Shown here one piece after another: positions 22,862 to 35,300 of a DNA stretch of 64,000 bases. The position numbers and the translations under genes were made by a program. The DNA is from Danio rerio (Eukaryota; Chordata; Actinopteri; Cypriniformes; Danionidae). The stretch covers positions 9,349,501-9,413,500 of the forward strand of contig NC_133188.1 of NCBI RefSeq assembly GCF_049306965.1. The letters run 5' to 3'. How positions within the stretch are numbered: the stretch's first letter is position 1; the number at the start of each line of letters is the position of its first letter. The notes beneath the pieces are model-generated. The model saw nothing but the letters and a program-made list of their open reading frames with translations, did not search any database and was not told the DNA's origin.

Positions 22862-25036
22862 ACTAATCTGTGCCGATTGGAGCGATGACAGTCTGTTGTG
22901 ATTGGTCGACAGCGTTCAGTTTGAGACAGAGAGAAATGCCACTATGGCTTATCAACAATATTGAAGTAGTCAGAGTGCAGTGTAAAACACTCCTGTATTT
23001 CGGACCCATCTCTCGCCACCCACCCGTTTTGTTATTCATCCCAGAAAACTCCTGTAATTTCAATGTGGCATTAGACGCGTATGAGAATATAAAGAGTTAA
23101 CCAGATACAGTACAAGTGGTTACAAGTAACAAAACACAATTAGGGTGCTTTCAAACTTGCCTTATTTAGTTCGGTTGAATCACACTAGAGTTTACGAGTT
23201 CACACTTGCAATCGTTTAAGAATAAGGCGTATTTGGCGTGCTGTCCGGGGAGAGGGCTCTGAGCTCAGGGAAACACCCCAACTCGAGTTATTCCCCTTAT
23301 CAGGAAACAGAGGAGTTGGGATTTGAGCGAAGTATCTAGCCCGGCCCCAGAACGCTCCCCCCTGGGAATGTAATACTTAAGAGGTGAGTGTCGGGGTGGT
23401 GGAGGGATGCTTAAATCGTGAGATGCTGCAGGTAAGACAGCTTTGATGTGTATATATAGGGGTTTGGTCAAGAACTGATTTGATAATAGAATAGTTGTCA
23501 ATGACGTTCGATACTGAAACTTCTGCGCGTACTCCTCCCGAAATTTGTTTACAAAACATCACTTCATTTTCCCTCTTGGTGTGGTTCGTCTGGGCAGGTG
23601 TAAATGTAACAATCGTACTTGAGTGCGCACCAAAAGCAGACCAAAAAGCGTACCGAGACCTGCTTGAAGAGGTGGTCTCGGTACGCTTTCAAACGAACCC
23701 TGGAGCGGTTCGTTTGTGGCGAGAATATGATCCAAACTAAAACAGACCCAACCACAAAAAGTGCTGCGCCTTTTGGACTAATATAGCTGCCATAGGCCGA
23801 TGCGCTGAGCATTATGGAATGTGGAGGAAAAATATTTGTTGACAGCGCTTTACCAACAGAAAGAGAGAGAGGGAAAAACATTACATGATGGATCGTTGGT
23901 AATATTTCCGGAAGATGACCATATCGCAGTTTGGCTAAATTAATTCACGCCTCCTGAAGTGACCTGCAATGCACCATCACCGTTTGCGATGCCTTAAAAC
24001 ATTGTTTTCCAGCAACAGCCGTGCTTCATTTTCGAAATATATAGTTTGTTTAAGTGATGAATACAAACTATATTGTATACTATGAGCATGGATACAATCA
24101 GTGCAGTCGTAGCTCCATAGTCAAGCGACAGATTGTGTCTGCCAGTTTGCTTACTTGTGGGAGTTCCATTGGCATTTCCCACACGTTAACTCTGACCAAT
24201 CAAAAAGCAGTTTAGGAAATGCGTTCAATAACATCTGGCCAATGCGTGATGTGGATTTTGTCACATGACTGCATTTTGATTCTTTTCAACTGGTTCGGAC
24301 CAAAGCATTCAGTGTGGTGTGAAAACGACCCAAAGACGGCAGAAAATGCAGCAATGTATCATTTGTTGCCCTTGATCCAGACCAAATGAAGAGAACTACA
24401 GATGTGAAAGCACCCTTAAATACATCATTTGCAAGCTAGAATCCACTGTTCTATGTACTGATAAAGTTCCTGTCAAGCCCTGACAAAGTCCCACACATCA
24501 ATAGTCTTTCCTGATCTCTCCTTTAACAAACGAGTGCCGAATCCCTTTTGTAAGCGTGTAGATTGCTAAAGCACTCGTAAGATTAATGACGGGAACAGCA
24601 CAAGCCTGGGCTGTAATGGTGAGGTATTTTTTGCAAAAATAAACCTCAACCACTGACTCTTCACAGTTTCATCTTTGGGTAGAGAAAATAACACTAACTT
24701 TCCCCTCACACTTCCAGTAATATCCAGCTGAGCACAGCGTTTTCATGACTGGATCTGCTACAGTGTTTGTGGGCGGGGCTGCAGGTTTCAATTTTCCCAG
24801 GTTTGCACGCGCAAAAAATGGCCAGGGGTTAAGTTTCATATCGACATCACGTGTGTGAAAATCTCAATATCAAGACGATTTATTTAAAGCACTATGAGTA
24901 GACTCTTTTATAAATAAATCAATCGTTTCAAACACTGTCAGAATAAAGCCTTAGCTGGAGATTTCACTTCACGTTAGAGTTGTGTTACACACTACAAAGT
25001 AGGTCATTTTCAAAAACCCATAATAGGGGCTCTTTA
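22862..25036 (-). mobile_element. DNA-transposon family A, inverted and truncated copy
   Basis: Reverse complement of much of the element at 43934-46936. Matching blocks include ttgattggtcgacagcg, cacagcacaagcctgggctg and caaccactgactcttcac. The end ataggggctctttaa corresponds to the aagagcctctattatg end. Interrupted by the element at 23140-24420. The other terminus is missing. Confidence 0.75.
23140..24420. mobile_element. DNA transposon with ttagggtgctttca inverted ends
   Basis: The left end ttagggtgctttcaaacttg and the right end gatgtgaaagcacccttaa are inverted repeats about 1.28 kb apart, inserted inside family A. It has inner inverted segments (gagacctgcttgaagaggtg region) and no transposase frame. 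Confidence 0.78.
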
Positions 25037-25311
25037 AGTATACTTCAATTATGCTGACTGAAAAGTTTTTGTATATGTGGAATTTGCTTGGTCATTAACA
25101 CATGCTTAAAAGTATAATTACATATTCTAAGTATACTTGTTTGTAGTTGAATTCACACCTAATTGAGCAGCCCATTTCACGTATTATTTCATACTCCCCG
25201 GCTAGTCAAGACTAAACCCCATGTTTGCACTGTCTAGGTGATGTGTTATCATTCATTATATTTCCTAATCTTCATCACATTTCTTGCAAGATCGGAATTA
25301 AACTGGTTCTC

Positions 25312-25530
25312 TCATGTCTCGTGTGATTGGCTATTTGCTGTATGTGTCAAACTTTCATGTGCACTAGAGTTATCATTTACCCTAGTTAGTTTTAAAAGTT
25401 GCTTAAGCACCAAATAATCCAAATATTTTTAATACTAGTATACAATATTGCAGATTGTTGAAAAAGTTTCTGTATTGAAGGCTTCCTTTTTCAATCTTGA
25501 TGTCACTTTGACTCAAAAAGAGGAAGTTAT
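25312..25530 (+). promoter_or_regulatory. Second copy of the duplicated segment, with full PU.1-like motif
   Basis: Matches 20515-20770. It ends actcaaaaagaggaagtta, very close to the classical PU.1 site (AAAAAGAGGAAGT). It lies about 0.7 kb upstream of the oxer1 coding exon. A leukocyte-type enhancer or promoter would suit an eicosanoid receptor, but this rests on a motif alone. Confidence 0.4.
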
Positions 25531-26183
25531 TTGAAAACTCTAAACTGATCTACGCTGATAACACTGTCTAAACTGATAACAACTGGCAGTGACATATGTT
25601 AAAGAGGTGGTCCACTGTGCTAACCTTTTTTTTAACTTTAGTTTGTGTAATGGATCTGTGCGAACATAAACACCTTTGAAGGTAAGACGCTTCAAAGTTC
25701 AAGGCAAATTTCAATGCAAAGGAAGACATTTACAGAGTTAGCTTAGCATAGCAAAGCCTACAGTGAACAAATGTTGGGCACTACAAAAAAATACATCTGG
25801 CTTAATGATGTCAAACACTCTTCAGTTTACACCTGAATATTTTACCAAAAATTTCTCTAAAGTTTGTTATTTTATGGTAAATGTCTGTAATTTAACAGTT
25901 GTTATTCTACGGGGGGGTTTCCAGCACCCTAGCTGCTGACTTTTTTTTACAATGCATGAATTTGAGCCCATCGCGTGTTTTAGGTGTGTTGGTGCGTTAG
26001 GAGTTTAAGAAACTTGTTAAATGTATTTAAAAAAAAACTAATAAAATGAAATTGAAAATCACTTTTACATGAGGTAAATGTAGGCCACGTAAGGGTAACA
26101 CTATCCATTTACCTAACTTGACAGCTGAATGATTTTCCTATTGTAAAACTGTAAATTCTAAACAATGTTAAATGTATTTTCAG
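25531..26183. other. Immediate upstream region of oxer1
   Basis: AT-rich DNA ending in a plausible 3' splice acceptor (aaatgtattttcag, AG at 26182-26183). No other feature recognised. Confidence 0.4.
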
Positions 26184-26208
26184 AAACAGCTCTTACCGTT
26201 GAACAGCC

Positions 26209-27186
26209 ATGACGCCCAACACCAGTTTACATCATTGTGGTACATCCAGTCAGGAACTGGTGGCATCCGTCCTTCCTCCTGTCCTCATCATTGAGCTGTT
26301 ACTCGGTCTGCCTGGCAATGTCTTGGCACTGTCAGTCTTCAGCAAAAACTTCAGGTCTTGGAGGGCCAATGTCACATTTCTCTTCAACCTGGTTTTGTCT
26401 GATTTCATGCTTCTTGTGAGTCTGCCATTCCGTATTGACAACTTACTCCGTGGTGAGAAGTGGATATTTGGAGATGCTTGGTGTCGGATCAACCTCTTCA
26501 TGCTGTCAGTCAATCGTTCGGCCAGCATTGCCTTCATGACTGCTGTGGCTTTGGATCGCTACTTTAAAGTGGTCCACCCACATCACAGAATCAACCATGC
26601 TAGCACAAAAAAAGTAGCTGGTGTTGCCTGCCTCATCTGGGCTGTTGTGATATCTCTGAAGATTCCTTTGCTGACCAACACCCTTCTGACTGTGGAGAAA
26701 AATGTTTCGCTTTGTAGAAGCTTCAGCAACTATGAAAAGCCATCACTACGCATCCAACTTCATTATGCTCTGTTTGTCTTGGAGTTTTTTGTGCCTCTGT
26801 TACTGCTGGTCTTTTGCTCTGTGAGAATTGCATGTGTTCTATGTTCTCGCCAAATTGACAAGGACAAAAGAGGGCAAAGGGCAATTCGAACCGTCTTGGT
26901 GATAGTTGTTGTTTTTGTTCTCTGTTTTTTTCCTAGCATCGGAACAGGACTGTTGGCACTTTATTTAAAAAATCTGGGGAGTGAGTACTGTAAGGCTTAC
27001 AATATTAACGGTCAGTTGTTCTCTATTTCTATAGCTTTCACCTACTTAAACAGCGCACTGGACCCGGTTATCTACGGCTTCTCCAGCTCTGTCTTTCGCA
27101 ATTATTTGAAACGAGCTATAAACCGGACTGGAATGATGCAGCTACAGATGAGCAGACGGGGCAGTATGCCCAGTGGTAGTGACTGA
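26209..27186 (+). CDS. oxer1: Oxoeicosanoid/hydroxycarboxylic-acid-type GPCR, intact single coding exon
   Basis: A 325-residue class A seven-helix receptor in the plasma membrane. Visible marks: N-glycosylation site NTS at 4-6; GN in helix 1 (36-37); LVLSD in helix 2 (D65); Cys92 and Cys169 for the usual disulfide; LDRYFKVVHPHH after helix 3 (DRY 116-118); CFFPS in helix 6; NSALDPVIY in helix 7. NLFMLSVNRSAS and AFTYLNSALDPVIYGFSS are close to human OXER1 and HCAR receptors, which couple to Gi. OXER1 binds 5-oxo-ETE. HAAO and OXER1 are neighbours in human 2p21, which favours oxer1 over hcar. The ATG has a purine at -3, and an acceptor just upstream suggests a spliced leader. No damage seen. 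Confidence 0.85.
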   Translation: MTPNTSLHHCGTSSQELVASVLPPVLIIELLLGLPGNVLALSVFSKNFRSWRANVTFLFNLVLSDFMLLVSLPFRIDNLLRGEKWIFGDAWCRINLFMLSVNRSASIAFMTAVALDRYFKVVHPHHRINHASTKKVAGVACLIWAVVISLKIPLLTNTLLTVEKNVSLCRSFSNYEKPSLRIQLHYALFVLEFFVPLLLLVFCSVRIACVLCSRQIDKDKRGQRAIRTVLVIVVVFVLCFFPSIGTGLLALYLKNLGSEYCKAYNINGQLFSISIAFTYLNSALDPVIYGFSSSVFRNYLKRAINRTGMMQLQMSRRGSMPSGSD

Positions 27187-27254
27187 AAATGACTTAATGC
27201 TTTTTGAATAATGACTTTTCACTTTTATTTTGTTTGTCAAATCACACACACATA

Positions 27255-27940
27255 TATACAATTGAAGTCAGAATTATTAGCCTTGAAAATATCTAGTAAA
27301 ATATTATTTACTGTCATCATGGCGAAGATAAAATAAATCAGTTTTTAGAAATGATTTATTAAAACTATTATGTTTAAAAATGTGTTCAAAATTAAAGGGA
27401 AAAAAATGGGGGCTAATAATTCTGACTTTAACACTTCAACTGAATACACAAACACACACACACACAGTCAGAATTGTTAGCCACCCTTTGATTTTTTTTA
27501 TTAGCTTTTAAATATTTTTCAAATTGTTTAACAGAGCAAGGAAATTTTCACAGTATGTCTGATAATATTTTTTTCTTCTGAAAAAAGTCTTATTTGTTTT
27601 ATTTCGACTAGAATAAAAGCAGTTTAAAATTTTTTAGGAACTATTTTAAGGTCAAATTTATTAGCCTGTTTAAGCTACTGTACATATTTTTTCAATAGTC
27701 TACAGAACAAACCACCAATAATAACTTGTCTAATGCCCTTAACCTGCCTAATTAACCAAGTTAAGCCTTAAAAATGTCTTAAAAATATCTAGTAAATTAT
27801 TATTTACTGTCATAATGGCAAAGATAAAATAAATCAGTTATTAGAAATGAGTTATTTAAACTATTATGTTTAGAAATGTATTTTAAAAAAATCTCTCCGT
27901 TAAACAGAATTTGGGGGAAAAACCTCAACTGCATATTATA
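27255..27940. mobile_element. Family T elements (caattgaagtcagaattattagc ends), one whole short copy and one longer copy
   Basis: A short copy runs from acaattgaagtcagaattat to taataattctgacttt (about 27259-27440). A second starts cagtcagaattgttagcc near 27466 and runs to about 27925 with the known inner phrases tgtctgataatatttttttc and cctaattaaccaagttaagcc. They lie directly 3' of oxer1. Confidence 0.75.
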
Positions 27941-28039
27941 CATATATATATTCACACATAAGAGAAATTCAGCTCCAAAATAATGTGTTCCATGAAGATT
28001 GAACAGTTAATACAAAATTGAATTCATTATTTTTTTTAT

Positions 28040-28250
28040 AAATATAAGCCCTCTCTCTTGGACCAGGGGGTATTCCAGACAGCAGGTTATGTGTCATACC
28101 TGATTAAGTTTAAGAATGAGTGGAGGATAACCAAAAACGGAGGTAACTTTTGGGGTATGTTAAGTAGCTATAGCAACTTCCTCCTTAAAGATAACCTGCT
28201 CTGGAGGAGGTTATGTTCTAGAGTTTGTCTGTTTCAGAAGGTTTACTAAG
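28040..28250. mobile_element. Fish MITE fragment (gaccagggggtattccagac type)
   Basis: ggtattccagacagcaggtta and the later ataacctgctctggagga are inverted partners. The short open frame across it is not a gene. Confidence 0.55.
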
Positions 28251-28394
28251 CATTGCAAGCTCTTTTGTTGAGAACTTTGATGGACGTAGAAGCACAGATA
28301 TACACGTTTTTTTCATCGTGAGAGGGTTATAAGTGCTTTTTTTCATACCCAAATCAATATTTGGATGAGCGTTGTTTTTCAAAAGAATCATTAA

Positions 28395-31000
28395 TGTATT
28401 TACAGTTTTCACGATTGCTTACACACTAAAATGAAACTTTTTCCCTCAACTAGCAAAACCTTGCACTCAAGGTGCAAAACACAAGGCTAGATCTGCACAA
28501 CTGTAAGCACATAGTCAGCTTCACATGTTTTTGCAAAACATTACACACAGTGATTTGCAGATCACTAAACACACTTGGATGCTTTTCACAGATATTTTTC
28601 ATAACGGAGTTTCCTTGCAAATTTTAAGCAAAGGCCTTCAAATGAACACACACATGAACCATAGGTTTAACACAGCCTTCAGGTGTGCGCACACAGCTGC
28701 AAAACTGTAGACACACCAATCAGCTAACGACAGTTTACACACAGTATGTTCATGTACTTTATAGCAATATCTCTGAAACAAATCAAACCCAGATCAGTAT
28801 TAGTCAGTTAGAAATTATCCAAGCATTTAAGATTGAGATCAGCAGTGTGTAATTGAAGCTAACGGATTTATCTTGAATGAAGCGTGTGTGTTCCATACGG
28901 TGTTAAATTTGTTATGTTATATTGTTGTAAATTTTTAAATGAAGTGTTTCATTTTGCAAAGGAAACTGATGTGTTCTGCTGTTTGTGTGTATGGATGTGT
29001 AAATTGTGTGTAGTGTTTTGACAAAATGAGCCTTAATTTCAAAATTGAGCTTAAGCAATCAGAAAAAATTGTAACAAACCTTTTGAAATCAAACGTGACA
29101 AACCGCGAGGCTTGCCTCAGAAAACATTCATTGCAGCTCTGTTTTTGTCTCAGGGCATTTTAGGCTACTGTAGCCAACAATGTGGCAATAGCATGTAGAA
29201 CCATCTGTACAGTATGCGCAGCACTGAACTGTTTTATACACTTTTGTACAGTTCCTTAACTATTCTATTACCCACTGCATATGATTACACAGATGATTCA
29301 GAGCGCGGCAATAGTGTAGTGGTTAGTGTGCCATTAAAGAACAACGCTGCTCAACGTTTTTTTTTTTTTTTCCTCTCTCTCTATCTCTCTGCACCCTTCA
29401 CTTTTTTTCTGTAGCCTCTATATACTATAAGTGGCAGCTTTGTCTTTTCTAGGAAAATATATCCACATTTTAAGATGTAGTCTTTCATATATATACATTT
29501 ATTCACAATGCACACACACTTGATACATTTTTTATATAATTTTTTTTCAGGGTTTCCAAACGCTATTGCGTACATTAATATGCTTACTTCACGCGGCTGC
29601 CATTTTAAAACAATAGCGAGGCTGCGGTGGGAAGAATTCTGGAAGTATAGGATCAGCCCTGTAACCCTTGCAACAACATGTCAATCTTCTTCACATCAAT
29701 ATTATATTATGCACATTATGAAAGACAACAAACAAACTTAAAATAATTTAAAAACAACAACAACCTGCTCATTTCTTACCTTTTCAGGCCAAAAGCAGCA
29801 AAATGTGAAGTTTACTCTGCTGAAAAATCCAGCTTAAACCATCCTAGGCTGGTTGCCTGGTTTTAGCTGGTCGACCAGGCTGGTTTTAGAGAGGTTTTGG
29901 CCACTTTCAGGCTGGTTTCCAGCCTGGTCTTAGCTGGTCAGGCTGGGAGTCCAGCCAAAACCAGCTATATCCAGCTTAAACCAGGCTGGTAAAGCTGGTT
30001 TTAGCAGGATTTGGCTGGTCATTTTCCAGCCTGACCAGCTAAGACCAGGCTGGAAATGGCTGGAAACCAGCCTGGAAATGGCCAAAACCCCTCTAAAACC
30101 AGGCTGGTCAACCAGCTAAAACCAGCCAACCAGCCTAGGCTGGTTTAAGCTGGATTTTTCAGCAGGGATTTATGAACTAATTTGGAGAAGATCATGTGCT
30201 TATGATTGCTTGGGGCTGGACCTTCGTTTTGAAGAATCCCCCCTTACACCCCTACTCCTCCTCCTTTCCTAGATGAGTGGCACGGTGGCCCAGTGGTTAG
30301 CACTGTTGTCTCACAGCACTGTAGTGTATTTAAACTGTGTTTATACTTCATTGTACTGCAATTTTGCAATTGTACTTAATTTTACTGCATTTATACTGCA
30401 GTTATACTGCAGTTCTTTTTTGTAAGGGAGCTTGATGTCATCAGTAATTCTATGAATAATTCTTCTCACCTCTCCTCTTGCTCCTCGTTGTCCTCTTCCT
30501 CTAACTTCACCTCCTTGTCGTCCTCTTCCTCTAACTTCACCTCCTTGTCGTCCTCTCCCTCTCACTTCTTCACCTCCACCACGTCTTCTTCCTCGGCGTC
30601 CTCTAATTCTCACTCTTCCTGCTCCCTCCATTGTTCTCCACGGACAGCTTCCAGGTGGCTTAGTGCTTGGGCTGATTGCAAAGTAAACTAATTATCTGAA
30701 ACAGTTTTCACATGTGACAGTGTGCCAGACAGTTGGCAAAAGTGTGTAAATCAAATTGCTATAATTTTATCTAGGAGTGTGTTGATCATTTGGAAATTCA
30801 GTGTAAAGCAGTGAGTTGTGTTTACAGTTCCGCAAAAAGAGTGCTGTGCAGTTTACTTACAATTTTGCAAAGTGTGTGTTACAAAATTGGGTCAAAGCCT
30901 AACCCTAACTGAGTGCAAAGCAGTGTTTGTGCTTTTAATTTTGCAAACTCGGTGAGTGATTTTGCTATAATAATTAATCGTTTTATAAATTGTGCTATAA
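28395..31000 (-). mobile_element. Remnant of a larger DNA transposon with RG-rich transposase start
   Basis: The left part (about 28400-28760) and right part (about 30700-30990) share the theme of tgcaaaac/tttgcaaa, tttacacac and gtgtgtaa motifs in inverted arrangement. On the minus strand at 30341-30631 an open frame is rich in RGRG repeats followed by a basic RRIIHRITDD stretch, like the N-terminus of some teleost IS630/Tc-type transposases. The catalytic domain is not seen. The palindromic MITE at 29817-30170 is inserted within it. Confidence 0.4.
29817..30170. mobile_element. Large palindromic MITE (accagccta repeats)
   Basis: ctgctgaaaaatccagctta at the left and its inverted partner taagctggatttttcagcag at the right enclose arms built from ccagc/gctgg repeats. 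Nearly the whole 350 bp can fold back. A known fish type. A short SINE head fragment (ggcacggtggcccagtggtt) follows at about 30280-30323. Confidence 0.88.
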
Positions 31001-31912
31001 GAATCTCGGTTAGGGTTTAAGTATTTAGAAAAAAACTGTATGACAGTGTCTTACCACCACCTACTGGCGGTTTCAGGTAATTCATGGATAACTTCATTTT
31101 TACTATAGTTGCATATTTTTCTTTTTAATATTTTATTTGAAACATTATTCATAAAAAATAAATAATAATTCATAAAGGTTAAGAATTCACTAAGAAGTTT
31201 TTAATTTAAAATGCAAATATTGTGCCTAAATGGGAAGATGTAACGTTACAATACAGAGACAAAAATATTGTAATACTGTAAACAATTATTTTCAAATTAC
31301 AGAAACTGATAATATATGTAGTATTAGATTTTAGAAGTAATTTGCAAATGAGCACAGGATAGCAATAAATAACTGGCTGTAAGAAACTGTCAGTCATCCA
31401 AAATAGTGATTACGAGACACAACAGCTCTTACAATGTTTTTGTATGTTTTTCTAATGTTGTCACTAATGTTATTTCATTGAGAAAAAAAAAACATACCTT
31501 TTAGATTAAATTTCACAAGTCCAGTTACATACAACCATTACAAGTTTAATAAAATTAAAAAGATAATGGATCGCCAAATACTACACAAAAATCGTTTAAA
31601 ACTAGTATCCTAACTTCAAGAGACCAGACAAAATTCCTGCTACAATGTATTTGTCTGTCCACACCAGAAGCACCCTGACATGACAGGAACATTTTAATGG
31701 TTGAAATGTAACAAAATTTCGGATCTCTGAAACAAGTGTGTAACACTCAAGTTTAGCACACTTGCGTTTATTAATCATTATTCATTAAGTAGCCTACTTA
31801 AAATTACCTGTTTGTCCAGTTTTTATTTTGTCTCCTGCTTCTGCCTTTTGTTATTTGTAAAGTAAATTACTCTGAAAACTATATAAATAATGAATACTAT
31901 AATTTATAAAGA

Positions 31913-31914
<2 letters not shown>

Positions 31915-31992
<78 letters not shown>

Positions 31993-32028
31993 GTGTGTGT
32001 GTGTGTGTGAGTGTGTGTTATACTACTA
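31915..32028. repeat. (TA)n followed by (TG)n microsatellite
   Basis: About 70 bp of at repeats followed by gtgtgtg. The right copy of the duplication has a (CA)n tract at a nearby place instead. Confidence 0.95.
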
Positions 32029-32319
32029 CTACTTCTAATAATAATTATAATAGAAAGCAAAACGCAGGAAAAAATGTGCATGTTTGTGCAAAAATAAATA
32101 GGCCTAATTGCAAAAATAAATAATTAATAATTGGCCAAAATGTGTATATCAGCTGTGTGTGCACATTAAGAGCCAGTCAGTCTAGCGCGGGCCTGCATTA
32201 GAAGTTTGTTGTGTTTTAAAAAGTCTCTACGTCATACCAAATGGAACTGTGGAACTCTGACATCATCGGTGACAGTAAAAAGCTTTTGACGTAGCAGAAA
32301 CTCTCATTAGCTTCTTTGG

Positions 32320-35300
32320 ATGTCTAGTAGTTCAGTACTTTCTGCGATTCAACAGTACAGTGATAAAATGGCATTTTCAAAACTGATTAACCGTCTGAAG
32401 AAAGCGTTTGGTGTTAAGTGTGCGAACGAACAACCGTGTGAGCCACTCGAACCCACCGGCAGCACGACAGAGAATCACCGTCATCTGATGACCGATGACC
32501 CGGCCGTCGCTGCAGGAAAACAGGCAGGGAGACAGAAAAAGAGGAAACTCAAATTGTCTCCCATCTTCTTCACCTGTTTCTCCAGAAGAAGAGCTACTGT
32601 TGTTGGTAAAATAGATTTATGAGCACTTTTAATTACTAAAGCTAAACACACCAAACACATCACATAAGTGTTTAAAGATCAGAAATGAACATTAACTGGA
32701 GGACATTTTAGAAAGAGTTTCTTAAAGCCACAGTTCACATAAACAAGACAATTCTGTCATAATTTACTCCTTAAACCTGTTTGAGGTGCTTTCAGCCATT
32801 GACTTCCACAGTATTTTGTGTTCCTACAATGAAGGTTAATGGCTGCTGATTTCAGGAATTTTCTTCAGAATTTGTAGTTTTGTGTAAAAAACAGAAAAAA
32901 TAAGAATTATTTGTATTAGGATTTTTTATTTCAGTGAGCTTTGCCTTTAGATATATAGTTTACTTGTTTGCTAATTCAATGCAGAAACCCATGAAGATCA
33001 TCAATAAAAACACATTGAGTAATGTTTCTGCAAATGAACTGTTCAAATATCTTGTCAAAAAGAGTTGTAGAGTCATATTAATGATGTTCCTTCCTCTCTT
33101 TAGATCAGCTATGTGTGCAGGAGATCCACGAACTTCACGCAGAGCCCATCAGTAGCTCTAAATTCTTCTGCACTGCTGTGAGCAACCTGGAGCTGGAAGT
33201 TCTCCAACCTCCAGCTCTTGATGCTCCAGCAGACGAAGATTTAGACTCTAAACCGGAAGTGAAAAGCTTTGACTCTGCAGTGGTCATTGAGAACGACTCT
33301 GCAGAGCTTCACTTCCCAGAAGACAACGAATCCTCCCTCAGTGAGGACAGCCTGGAGCAAGAGCTTGATAGTCCTCCAAGTTCACCATCTGATGAGGACA
33401 ATGAACTTCCAGTGAGCCAGCAGCTCATAACAGATGACATCTGTGACTCTGCCCTGGATGAAAACTCGAACCCTTCACCGGATCAGGTCTCACAAGAGGA
33501 CTCTGCTGTGGAGTCTACAGCAGATGATGGGACCTGCTTGGACAATAGTAAGTTTATTGCTGGAGTTCAGAACATTTGTTTAGGCTCATCAAACTTTGTA
33601 AAATTATACAGTTGAAGTCAAAATTATTCACCCTCCTGTGATTTTTTTATTAATATTTTTTTTAAATATTTCCCAAATGATGCAGAGCAATAAAGTTTAA
33701 GTATTCAGAACTTTAAGCTGAACACTGGTATCTTGAAAATATCCAGTAAATATGATGTACTGTCATCACGACAAAGATAAAAGACATCAGTTATTAGAAA
33801 TGAGTTATTAAAACTATCATGTTCTGAAATCTGACAATAATTCTGACTTCAACTGTTTGTGTTTTTATTTGGTTTATAATTTAATGACATTTTCTTCATT
33901 TTTAACAGATGACATCAGCTGCCGCTACAAACTCGGAAAGCAGCTTGGTGAAGGAGGTTTCGGCTCCGTGTATGAGGGGATTCGCATACAGGATGGTCTG
34001 CAGGTATTCATTTTTGTAGACTCAAATCCTCTGATGAAGTTCCCTGTTTAAAGAACATCATCAGAGCTTTCATTGTTTGGACATTTCTGCTGACGAATGA
34101 ATCCTCTGTTCAGGATTTATGACTGAATGAAATGATCTCCGTGCACATGTTAATTGTTCGCTTGTTCCTTTAAACAGGTGGCAGTTAAATTTGTCCAGAA
34201 GACCCCAAATATGCAAGATGTCAGCTCTGTGAGTAGACTACACTTTCTGTTCGCTGTGTTCAGTTTATAAAGTCTTATATTTATTATAGACCACAGGCTG
34301 TGGTCAGAAACCCTTGTTTGAAAACCAACATTATTATTTTGTTTTCAGTCATGTGACCAGCCACTTCCTCTAGAGATCACCTTGGCAAACATGGCCAGCG
34401 GTGGCTCCAGGTGTTCGAACATTATTAAGCTCCTGGACTGGCAGGTCTTTGAAAACCATTATGTCATGGTGATGGAGCGGCCTAGTCCAAGCATGGACCT
34501 GGAGGCATTCCTTGAAGTCAGCGGTGGAGTCCTCAGTGAGAAAACAGCACATACCATCATGAGGCAAGCTGTTTATGCGGCCAACGTGTGCTGTTACCGC
34601 GGGGTGTTCCACCGGGATATTAAGCTTCAAAACCTGCTGGTGAACCCCGACACACTGGAAGTCAAGCTGATCGACTTCGGGTGTGGAGACTTCATGATGG
34701 AATCAGCCTACAGTATCTTCTCTGGTAGGTGTTTTGAATAGTGTGGTCAAAAGTATCGACTTCGGTACCAATCGATTCTGACATTTAACAAGTCAATTTG
34801 AGCGCTGTTAAACACCACTGATTGGCCATTGGTGTTCACATGCTCATCAAATATGACTGTGATGAGTGTCGGTATCGATTGGTAGTTGATACTTTTGACA
34901 TCACTAGTTATGAATGTGCATAAGCATTATTAATATACGTATTGAAAGCTGGTTAATTAGCACAGCTGAAGCCCATCTGGTATATATATTCAACATGATG
35001 CTAAACTAAACGTCTCTCCTCCAGGCACAGAAGCGTACATCCCGCCAGAGTTTTATGAAAAAGGATGCTACCGGGCCAAACCAGCGACGGTCTATTCTCT
35101 TGGGGTTCTTCTGTTCACAATGCTCCATGGAGAATTCCCATCAGCGTATGACCTGTACTACCTTCAACATGACTGGTCCAAATTTACCCTCTCTCAAGGT
35201 GAGATGTTCATCAAAGAACAATTAAGTGAAACAGCTTAATAATAATAATAACAATAACCTCACCTCTCCATTTCTTCTTCACAGAATGCTGTGATATGAT

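Noticed and set aside
26250-26537. 95-codon minus-strand frame under oxer1
   Set aside because: Antisense shadow of the receptor coding exon.
29300-29335. tRNA-head-like phrase gcaatagtgtagtggttagtg
   Set aside because: Too short and without a B box in place; a SINE fragment at most.
30452-30691. Serine-rich 79-codon open frame on the + strand
   Set aside because: It is the complement of the RG-rich remnant of a transposase on the minus strand; no splice context or conserved domain.
34370-34630. 86-codon minus-strand frame inside kinase exon 5 (also 51984-52244)
   Set aside because: Shadow of the kinase catalytic domain; the + strand has all kinase motifs.
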